From positions 30,281 to 94,280 of the forward strand of contig CAJUED010000006.1 of NCBI GenBank assembly GCA_910585075.1: DNA of 64,000 bases, read 5' to 3'. The position numbers were made by a program, and so were the translations under genes. The notes below the pieces were generated by a model. That model worked only from the letters and a program-made list of their open reading frames with translations. It was not told the origin of the DNA and did not search any database. How positions within the stretch are numbered: the stretch's first letter is position 1; every line of letters starts with the position of its first letter. Shown piece after piece: positions 58,009-64,000 of this stretch. This DNA is from an uncultured Lachnospiraceae bacterium (lineage in GTDB: Bacteria > Bacillota > Clostridia > Lachnospirales > Lachnospiraceae).

Positions 58009-58073
58009 TTTGTGTGGGAGCGTCGCAAACTGCATTGTCCGGTAAGGTAAACGCTCCGGAATGGAGACGAATT
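58009..58073 (+). promoter_or_regulatory. Candidate pseudoknot leader RNA before the MORN-like gene
   Basis: TTTGTG (58009-58014) pairs with CGCAAA (58024-58029). The 9-nt loop contains GGAGCGT (58017-58023), complementary over 7 nt to ACGCTCC (58051-58057), which abuts GGAATGGAG and ends exactly 16 nt before ATG 58074. It has the same stem as the tepA leader, but loop and tail are both different and still complementary. Confidence 0.55.
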
Positions 58074-59165
58074 ATGAAAAAATTATTTGAAGAAGACGAC
58101 AACGAATATTCGGGGATTGACAGGGCGAAGATTTTGGTGACGGTGCTTCCCTTTATACTGATTGTTGTGATTCTTGCGGTTACGCTGGTCGTAAACAGTG
58201 TGAAAAAAAAGGGTGAGGATTCCGGAGATTTGCAGCAGAGTATCATGGAATATGCGGATGAAAATATGGACGCCCAGGCGAAGGAATCCCCATTGCAGGC
58301 TGACTCGTCCTCAGTGGTAAGCTCGAAAGAAGATGCGGCCGTAAGCCCTGAAAAGACGGAAAGCAGTGAAACCACGGAGAATGCGGCCGACCAGTTCGAG
58401 GATAAAACGGGTGAGAAAGAGCCGGTTTCGGAACCGGCAGATGCCTCCCCCACTCCTTTTCAGGAAACTATGAAACCCCAAAAGGATTACAGCAAGGTAA
58501 CCTTCCATGAGCAGGAGCAGCTTCAGGATATGATGGCCTACTGGGCTGATAATAATCAAAAAGCCATAAATGAACTTGTTTATCTGGACCATTATATTGC
58601 AATGTCATGGAGCCTTAAGGGAACAAAGAATTTTTATTACTATGGCGAAAAGAATGGCATCGGCCAGCCCAATGGAAAGGGAATTGCCGTCTATGCGGAC
58701 AATCAGTATTATTATGGGGACTGGTCAAATGGTAAGAGAAGCGGAAACGGTACCTGGATGCATTTCCATATTCACCAGACCAAAAACACAAACGATCTGT
58801 ATACCTACCACCATTATACCGGAGGATGGGCAGATGACCTTCCTCAGGGAGAGGGCTCAGAGCACTATGATTATGATATGAATCTGGTGACAGGCAACGA
58901 CGGGTACGTGACCAACCGCATCGGAAGCTATGATGGGGGCCTTGTAAACGGGGAGTTTTATCTGATTACGCTCTATGAGGATGAGAGCACCAAGGAGTGG
59001 AATGCAACCGCGGACCATGGGGCGTGGGTTTACCAGAATGAAAATAAGGACAAAAAGGGAAACAGAACGGTCTATGTGGAAGTGCAGGATCCCAACAATT
59101 ACGTATGGCTGCACCCAAAGAAAAATACGGGTATTGGCGTACCCTGCCTGATTGTTCCCGAATAA
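58074..59165 (+). CDS. Membrane-anchored MORN-repeat-like protein
   Basis: 363 residues. A short cytosolic head, one membrane helix (about 19-41), a Ser/Glu/Thr-rich linker (about 48-145) ending in PTPFQ, then an extracytoplasmic domain. In it, GKGIAVYADNQYYYGDWSNGKRSGNGTW and GGWADDLPQGEGSEHY-type units have the MORN spacing (Y.G.W..G...G.G), with a few more degenerate copies. Similar MORN proteins occur at clostridial envelopes; the function is unknown. ATG 58074 follows GGAATGGAG. Confidence 0.7.
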   Translation: MKKLFEEDDNEYSGIDRAKILVTVLPFILIVVILAVTLVVNSVKKKGEDSGDLQQSIMEYADENMDAQAKESPLQADSSSVVSSKEDAAVSPEKTESSETTENAADQFEDKTGEKEPVSEPADASPTPFQETMKPQKDYSKVTFHEQEQLQDMMAYWADNNQKAINELVYLDHYIAMSWSLKGTKNFYYYGEKNGIGQPNGKGIAVYADNQYYYGDWSNGKRSGNGTWMHFHIHQTKNTNDLYTYHHYTGGWADDLPQGEGSEHYDYDMNLVTGNDGYVTNRIGSYDGGLVNGEFYLITLYEDESTKEWNATADHGAWVYQNENKDKKGNRTVYVEVQDPNNYVWLHPKKNTGIGVPCLIVPE

Positions 59166-59256
59166 ACAGTGTTTAAACCTCCGTATACAAAAATAGTGGA
59201 AACCTGTGCCAATTCGTAGTAAAATAGGGAAAGGGGTAAAAGGAGGTATAGGTATC

Positions 59257-59991
59257 ATGGGATGGTGCCCAAAGTGCAAAAGCGAATATGTAAGTGGGAT
59301 TACGGTATGTGCGGACTGCGGATGCGAGCTGGTGGATGAGCAGCCTGTGGGGGAGCCCTTAAGGGCATCCGAGGAGGAGATGGCGGCCTTCATTGAGCAG
59401 ATGGCTCAAATATCTAAGGCCAAAGAAACTGTCAGGGAGGATTCGGCAGGCGGCGCTGAGAGCGAGGAATTTTCATTTGACGAGGCGGAGCAGGAGCCTG
59501 TAAGCTCCTACCGCCCGGTTTATGTCAACAATGAAGAAAAAGCGGAGGAAAACAGAACTTCCGCATATACGCTTCTGATTGTAGGGGGCGTTGGAATTAT
59601 TCTGGTGGTTTTGTTTTTCTTAGGGATAATTGATATCCATGTATCACTTATCAATAAATACATGATTACCGGCGTTATGGGGGTTTTGTTTGTCTTATTC
59701 CTGGTTATGGGAATTATCTCCATGAAGAATTTCAAGGTTTTGAAGAAAAAGGCTACCAGCGAGAACAATCTGACCAAAGAGGTTCAAAAATGGTGTATGG
59801 AGAATCTTAAGGGAGATGAGATTGATAAAATATTGGAGCTTTCGGATGAATCCGAGGAATTAAAATATTTTCAACGTTTTGATTACATAAAAAAGGCAAT
59901 TAAAAATCAGTTTCTAAATTTGGACGAGGGGTATCTGGACAGGCTGATAGAGGAAACCTATTCGGATATTTTTGAGGAAGACGGGGAATGA
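59257..59991 (+). CDS. Zinc-ribbon protein with two membrane helices
   Basis: Not assigned to a family with known function. 244 residues: N-terminal zinc ribbon (C4, C7, C18, C21), an acidic linker (30-100), two membrane helices (about 104-127 and 134-156) and a C-terminal cytosolic helical domain of about 85 residues, rich in Glu and Lys (QFLNLDEGYLDRLIEETYSDI). AGGAGG lies 10 bases before ATG 59257; an in-frame ATG at 59206 has none. It overlaps rlmH by 4 bp. Confidence 0.75.
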   Translation: MGWCPKCKSEYVSGITVCADCGCELVDEQPVGEPLRASEEEMAAFIEQMAQISKAKETVREDSAGGAESEEFSFDEAEQEPVSSYRPVYVNNEEKAEENRTSAYTLLIVGGVGIILVVLFFLGIIDIHVSLINKYMITGVMGVLFVLFLVMGIISMKNFKVLKKKATSENNLTKEVQKWCMENLKGDEIDKILELSDESEELKYFQRFDYIKKAIKNQFLNLDEGYLDRLIEETYSDIFEEDGE

Positions 59992-60467
59992 AAATCACCC
60001 TTATATGTGTTGGGAAGATAAAAGAAGACTTTTACAGAAAGGCTGTTTCCGAATATGAAAAGCGCCTTGGCAGATATTGCAGGCTTCAAATCATTGAGGT
60101 GGCGGATGAGAAAACGCCGGATCATGCGAGCGAAGCCGAGGCGGAACTGATTAAGGAGAAGGAAGCGGCCCGCATCTTAAAATTCATAAAAGAGGATGCC
60201 TATGTTTTTACCCTGGAAATACAGGGGAAAAATCCGGACTCGGTGTCCTTTGCAAATCAGTTAAATCAATTGGCCGTCCAGGGGAAAAGCCATATCATGT
60301 TTATCATAGGCGGTTCCCTTGGACTTCATGAAAGCGTGTCAAAAGCGGCAGACGAGGCCGTCAGCTTTTCTAAAATGACTTTTCCACATCAATTAATGCG
60401 CGTTATTTTGCTGGAACAGCTTTACAGGAGCTACAGGATCATTAAAGGAGAGCCTTATCATAAATGA
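59988..60467 (+). CDS. rlmH: 23S rRNA pseudouridine-1915 N3-methyltransferase RlmH
   Basis: SPOUT-class methyltransferase, 159 residues as usual. MKITLICVGKIKEDFY at the N terminus, the SAM-binding knot IIGGSLGLHESV, and the C-terminal SKMTFPHQLMRVILLEQLYRSYRI with the terminal YHK are diagnostic. It methylates position 1915 in helix 69 of the large subunit. The start overlaps the upstream stop (ATGA), so it is translated by coupling. Confidence 0.97.
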   Translation: MKITLICVGKIKEDFYRKAVSEYEKRLGRYCRLQIIEVADEKTPDHASEAEAELIKEKEAARILKFIKEDAYVFTLEIQGKNPDSVSFANQLNQLAVQGKSHIMFIIGGSLGLHESVSKAADEAVSFSKMTFPHQLMRVILLEQLYRSYRIIKGEPYHK

Positions 60468-60475
60468 GATAATAG

Positions 60476-60526
60476 CCGCAAAGGAAAAACAAGCGACTGC
60501 GAAGCAGGCATTTGTTTTTCCTGCGG
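60476..60526 (+). terminator. Terminator of rlmH
   Basis: CCGCA plus GGAAAAACAA (60476-60492) pairs with TTGTTTTTCC plus TGCGG (60512-60526); the tip is CTGC-GAA-GCAG. A run of T lies within the 3' arm. Confidence 0.7.
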
Positions 60527-60535
60527 CATTAACGA

Positions 60536-60583
60536 GCAAACGTCCGGTGAAATCGGACAAAGAGCGCGTCAGCGCGGGTTTGC
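60536..60583 (+). other. Compact three-way-junction element upstream of yqfC
   Basis: GCAAAC (60536-60541) pairs with GTTTGC (60578-60583) and encloses GTCCG/CGGAC (60542-60558) and GCGC/GCGC with a GTCA loop (60564-60575). Three stems in 48 bases, 55 bp before yqfC. Confidence 0.4.
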
Positions 60584-60637
60584 GAGTGTAAGATAATAGA
60601 TAGGCATAACAGCTCTGTTTTTCTCATATAGATAGAT

Positions 60638-60976
60638 ATGATGAGAAAAGGAAACCGAAAATCAAAAAATAACTGGAACAAAACACGGGATGAACGAAAA
60701 CAGGAAGGCCATACCTCAGGCAGGGAGCTTGTGGTGGAGTCCCTGCGCCTTCCAAAGGATTCCCTGCTTGGGGCGTCCATTGTCACGCTGACAGGGAATA
60801 CGGATGTATTTGTGGAGAATTATAAGGGGATTATAGAGTATACCAGCCAGGTGATTCTGCTCCAGGGGAAGACCTGCAAAATAGAAATCTGTGGGAAAAG
60901 GCTCAACATTGTCTACTATACCAATGAAGATATGAAAATAAGCGGATGGGTGGAGGCCGTCCATTATTTGCCATAA
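60638..60976 (+). CDS. yqfC: Sporulation protein YqfC (YabP/YqfC family)
   Basis: 112 residues. ELVVESLRLPKDSLLGASIVTLTGNTDVFVENYKGIIEY and the final GWVEAVHYLP match the YabP/YqfC family of mother-cell sporulation proteins. The basic head (first 30 residues) is variable. No convincing ribosome binding site precedes either of the two adjacent ATGs (60638, 60641), so the exact start is uncertain. It is followed by yqfD and phoH, the same order as in B. subtilis, where the genes are under sigma-E. Confidence 0.88.
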   Translation: MMRKGNRKSKNNWNKTRDERKQEGHTSGRELVVESLRLPKDSLLGASIVTLTGNTDVFVENYKGIIEYTSQVILLQGKTCKIEICGKRLNIVYYTNEDMKISGWVEAVHYLP

Positions 60977-61006
60977 GCGGGATGGTACAGGAGGAAGGAG
61001 TAGTGT

Positions 61007-62263
61007 ATGATACAGGTCATTCGATTTATGAAAGGTTATCTTGCCATAAAGGTTTCCGGTTTTTCGCCGGAACGGTTTATGAACCTTTGCAGTAACCATG
61101 ATATATTTCTCTGGGATATAGAAAATCACGGAGAATATTATACAATGAAAATCAGCCTTAAAGGATTTTATCAGATAAAGGGGATCACAAGAAAGACAGG
61201 AACCAGGGTAGTCATAACAAAGCGTTATGGACTACCCTTTCTTTCTCTGCGTATGTGGAGGCGCAGGATTTTTCTTTTTGGCCTTTTGGGCAGCCTGTTT
61301 TTCTGGATGTGGATGTCAAGATACATATGGGCCATTGAGGTGGAGGGAAATTATTATGTGACCACCGATGTTTTCCAGGATTTTCTTGAGGAGAATGGTT
61401 TTCTGGTGGGTATGAAAAAGGGAGACGTGGTCATTGAACAGCTGGAAAAAGATATCAGAAGCAGCTTTGACATTATTACCTGGACTTCCGCCCGGATAGA
61501 TGGTACGAAACTTCTCATTCAAGTGAAAGAAAACGATTTGATTTCGGTTAAGGAGGAGATTCCTGAGGTAGGGGCCGAGGGAGAGGGGATTGATCTGGTT
61601 GCGGGAAAAGAGGGCGAGATTGTCAGCATCATCACACGCAGCGGCGTCCCAAAAGTCAGTGTGGGAGATATGGTGGCCAAGGGAGATGTGCTTGTGGAGG
61701 GCGGCGTCCCTATTATGAATGAGGACGGAACCGTCAGGCGGTATGAGTATTGCAGGGCGGATGCCGATATACTGCTAAGATGTGTCTACCGGATGGAGGA
61801 GGAGATAGAGGAGGGTTATGAGCAGAAAGCCTATACGGGAAAGGAAAAGAAAAGACCCTTTTTTATGTTTGGAACAAAAAAACTAAAGATTCCATCTTTT
61901 GGAAAGGAGTATGAGGCCTATGATGTTGTGGAGGAAAAAAAGCAGCTGCGCCTGTTTGAAAACTATTATCTGCCCCTTTATTTTGGGCATGACTGTGCCA
62001 GAGAGTATGTGACGGAGCAGAAAACATATGGAAAAGATGAGGTAAAAACATTATTTGAGGAAAAAATACAAAAATTTATAGAAAGTTTACAGGAAAAGGG
62101 GGTACAAATTATAGAAAAAAATGTTACAATAAATAAAGTTTCCGGCGTGTGGAAAATGAAAGTGGATTTTCTTGCAGTGGAAAAGACGGGAACAGAGAAA
62201 AAAACCGGACTTACGCAGATAGAGGAAATTGACCGGCCGGAAGAAAATCAACCGGACAATTGA
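61007..62263 (+). CDS. yqfD: Sporulation protein YqfD
   Basis: 418 residues. The N-terminal domain (about 1-75) precedes one membrane helix (FLFGLLGSLFFWMWMSRYIWAIEV, about 88-108). An extracytoplasmic domain follows, with DVFQDFLEENGFLVGMKKGDV and DIITWTSARIDGTKLLIQVKE, the family pattern. The last 80 residues are a charged helical domain. It is required at a mid stage of sporulation in bacilli. GGAAGGAG precedes the ATG. Its last codons contain the leader of the following gene. Confidence 0.92.
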   Translation: MIQVIRFMKGYLAIKVSGFSPERFMNLCSNHDIFLWDIENHGEYYTMKISLKGFYQIKGITRKTGTRVVITKRYGLPFLSLRMWRRRIFLFGLLGSLFFWMWMSRYIWAIEVEGNYYVTTDVFQDFLEENGFLVGMKKGDVVIEQLEKDIRSSFDIITWTSARIDGTKLLIQVKENDLISVKEEIPEVGAEGEGIDLVAGKEGEIVSIITRSGVPKVSVGDMVAKGDVLVEGGVPIMNEDGTVRRYEYCRADADILLRCVYRMEEEIEEGYEQKAYTGKEKKRPFFMFGTKKLKIPSFGKEYEAYDVVEEKKQLRLFENYYLPLYFGHDCAREYVTEQKTYGKDEVKTLFEEKIQKFIESLQEKGVQIIEKNVTINKVSGVWKMKVDFLAVEKTGTEKKTGLTQIEEIDRPEENQPDN

Positions 62264-62309
62264 CCTGGCGGCAAGCTTGCGCGTAAATGTACCGGAATGG
62301 AGAATGGAT

Positions 62310-63353
62310 ATGGAAGAAATCTCGGAAATCATTCATGTGCCCATGGAAGACGAGCAAAATGTCTTTGGTCAGTTTGACGCTCATATCAAGAAGCTGGAAA
62401 GACAGCTTGGGGTTTCCATAGTGGACAGGGACGGCCAGGTGCGTATCAGCGGAGGCCGGGCGCAGGTGGACAGAGCTAAGGCCGTAATCCGTGAGCTGAC
62501 GGAATTTTCAATGAGAGGAAATATAATAGAGGAACAGAATGTGGATTATGCAATAGCAATGAGTATGGAAGAAAACGATGATGTTTTACTGGAAATAGAT
62601 AAGGACTGTATCTGCCACACCGTGTCGGGCAAGCCGGTGAAACCCAAGACTCTGGGACAGAAGCAGTATGTAGATGCAATCCGGGATAATATGATTGTGT
62701 TTGGCTTAGGTCCTGCCGGTACGGGAAAGACCTATCTGGCTATGGCTATGGCCATAACGGCATTTAAAAATCAGGAAGTGGAAAGAATTATCCTCACAAG
62801 ACCGGCTATTGAGGCGGGCGAAAAGCTGGGGTTCCTTCCCGGGGATCTGCAGAGCAAGGTTGACCCCTATTTAAGGCCCCTGTATGATGCCCTGCATCAG
62901 ATTATGGGGGCGGAAACATTCCTGAAAAATATGGAAAAAGGACTGATCGAGGTTGCGCCCCTTGCCTATATGCGGGGACGCACTTTGGATAACGCCTATA
63001 TTATTCTGGACGAGGCGCAAAACACCACGCCGGCCCAGATGAAAATGTTCCTCACAAGAATCGGCTTTGGCTCTAAGGTGATCGTAACCGGCGATGCATC
63101 CCAGAAGGATTTGGCTCCGGGCGTATCTTCAGGCCTTGACGTAGCCATTAAAGTACTTCACAATATTGAAGGGATTACATTTTGCAAAATGACCAGTAAG
63201 GATGTGGTGAGACATCCTCTGGTACAGAAAATCGTGAAGGCATATGAGGATTATGAAAATAATCCCAGGAATCGTTCCGGAAATCATGGGCCTGACAAAG
63301 AAAATGGCAGAATGAGGCGAGGCAAAGGGACAGGCTATGGGAAGAAACAATAA
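62310..63353 (+). CDS. PhoH-family ATPase
   Basis: 348 residues. N-terminal KH-like segment (about 10-75), then the RecA-like PhoH domain with Walker A GPAGTGKTY (about 134-142) and Walker B YIILDEAQNTT, plus LTRPAIEAGEKLGFLPGD and GDASQKDL. The last 40 residues are a basic, Arg/Lys/Gly-rich tail. PhoH proteins are linked to RNA metabolism. ATG 62310 has GGAG at 7 bases; ATG 62304 is too close and the ATG at 62229 overlaps yqfD. The tail overlaps the next gene by 17 bp. Confidence 0.92.
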   Translation: MEEISEIIHVPMEDEQNVFGQFDAHIKKLERQLGVSIVDRDGQVRISGGRAQVDRAKAVIRELTEFSMRGNIIEEQNVDYAIAMSMEENDDVLLEIDKDCICHTVSGKPVKPKTLGQKQYVDAIRDNMIVFGLGPAGTGKTYLAMAMAITAFKNQEVERIILTRPAIEAGEKLGFLPGDLQSKVDPYLRPLYDALHQIMGAETFLKNMEKGLIEVAPLAYMRGRTLDNAYIILDEAQNTTPAQMKMFLTRIGFGSKVIVTGDASQKDLAPGVSSGLDVAIKVLHNIEGITFCKMTSKDVVRHPLVQKIVKAYEDYENNPRNRSGNHGPDKENGRMRRGKGTGYGKKQ

Positions 63354-64000
63354 AAGAAAGCAAATAAAACAGACGGACACGGTATACACAAAGGAGCAGG
63401 GCGTGACCGTCTGGAAAATGTGTATATTTTTTCTCACCATTGGGGCAAGCTCTATGGCTGCGTTTGTATATCAAAAGACTTTAGAAGAAATTGCATCCAT
63501 TGGGATTATATCAGGCGTAGGAGCAGGGACTATCTGGTTCCTGCTTGGAAAGAGCAGAGAGGACGGCAGCTTTTTAAAGGGTAATGATGGGCATATAGGC
63601 CGATTTGCCGTGTTTTATCTGGTTTCTTTAGTGGGAAGTCTTTTGTTTCCGCTTTTACCTGCCGGAGGGTGGATATATCAGGTGCTCTTTATCGGGCTGA
63701 TGCTTTTTAGTAACCAGCTGACAGGGATGTGCGCCGGCTGTACCTTACTTATGGTATCCGTTTTACTTTCAGGCGGCGGGAGCGGGCTGTTCTTTACCTA
63801 TTTTATCAGCGGTCTGGTTGGGATTGCGGTTTTTTCAGCGATAGACGAGAACTTTAAAATCTGGACGCCAATGTTAATTTCCCTGTTGATTCAGATGGTA
63901 TGTCTTTCTCTGCAGGAAGTTTTGTTTGCCAATGAGCTGTTTTCCCTTCACATGTTTTTGGTGCCGGAGATTAATATACTGGTTAATTTTGTTCTGCTGC
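63337..64000 (+). CDS. Multi-pass membrane protein, truncated by the window edge (probable YqfF/PgpH position)
   Basis: An open frame from ATG 63337 to the end of the window, about 221 residues so far: a basic head (MGRNNKRKQIKQTD), then at least six hydrophobic helices. No soluble domain has been reached. In B. subtilis the gene after phoL is yqfF (PgpH), a 7TM-HD cyclic-di-AMP phosphodiesterase, so position suggests that family. The large extracellular domain normally seen between helix 1 and 2 of PgpH is not present here, so the assignment is tentative. Confidence 0.6.
   Translation, partial: MGRNNKRKQIKQTDTVYTKEQGVTVWKMCIFFLTIGASSMAAFVYQKTLEEIASIGIISGVGAGTIWFLLGKSREDGSFLKGNDGHIGRFAVFYLVSLVGSLLFPLLPAGGWIYQVLFIGLMLFSNQLTGMCAGCTLLMVSVLLSGGGSGLFFTYFISGLVGIAVFSAIDENFKIWTPMLISLLIQMVCLSLQEVLFANELFSLHMFLVPEINILVNFVLL

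Overview
The window reads as chromosome of a spore-forming, anaerobic, Gram-positive clostridium, most like the Lachnospiraceae (Clostridium cluster XIVa). Reasons: strong GGAGG ribosome binding sites, TTGACA/TATAAT-type promoters and U-tailed hairpin terminators; a split glycolytic set gap-pgk-tpiA; an electron-bifurcating NfnAB pair; a Re-type citrate synthase in place of the Si type; formyl-THF synthetase with FolD; sporulation genes (yqfC, yqfD, tepA, a spoIIIE/ftsK locus); and a class B sortase with BspA-like leucine-rich surface proteins. No rRNA, tRNA, CRISPR array or insertion sequence was seen.

Layout. 1-2 kb: end of a cysteine desulfurase, nifU scaffold and mnmA (sulfur relay to tRNA thiolation), converging on a PHP-family phosphatase. 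3-6.5 kb: gap, pgk, tpiA. 6.7-11.8 kb: an AT-rich accessory block with two paralogous lipoproteins, a CgeB-like glycosyltransferase, a radical SAM protein and a VanZ-like protein. 11.8-14 kb (minus strand): aroF-tyrA. 14.5-21.3 kb: an EF-G-like paralogue, an unknown membrane protein and leuS. 21.5-22.9 kb (minus strand): two hypothetical genes and a Gly/Cys-rich small protein with a late-sporulation-type promoter. 23.2-33.8 kb: class B sortase, two giant LRR surface proteins ending in TPxTG sorting signals, and a subtilase. 33.9-37.4 kb: Re-citrate synthase, GntR/FCD regulator and NADP-isocitrate dehydrogenase, a 2-oxoglutarate-forming branch with a likely operator on its promoter. 37.6-47.3 kb: ABC-F protein divergent from rex, a coiled-coil protein, NAD(P)HX repair enzyme, alr, an orphan MazF, a CBS/CorC membrane protein and YebC. 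47.4-53.7 kb: tepA, a frameshifted ftsK/spoIIIE, fhs, folD. 53.8-64 kb: zinc-ribbon membrane proteins, nfnA-nfnB, a MORN-like protein, rlmH, yqfC-yqfD-phoH and a truncated multi-pass membrane protein.

The most unusual signal is in the non-coding DNA. Several unrelated genes (PHP phosphatase, tepA, the MORN-like gene, the NAD(P)HX repair gene, and more weakly others) have a leader in which the loop of a hairpin is exactly complementary to a segment 15-16 nt before the start codon. That segment abuts a conserved RGAAATGRRG-type Shine-Dalgarno block. Loop and partner change together between copies (GCGCTGC/GCAGCGC, GGAGCGT/ACGCTCC, GAAGC/GCTTC), as a conserved pseudoknot would. I propose it as a candidate family of cis-acting translational control RNAs. 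There are also two dispersed intergenic repeat families (a 34-bp hairpin repeat with about eight clear copies and a 32-bp repeat with two) and several compact multi-branched structures near promoters.
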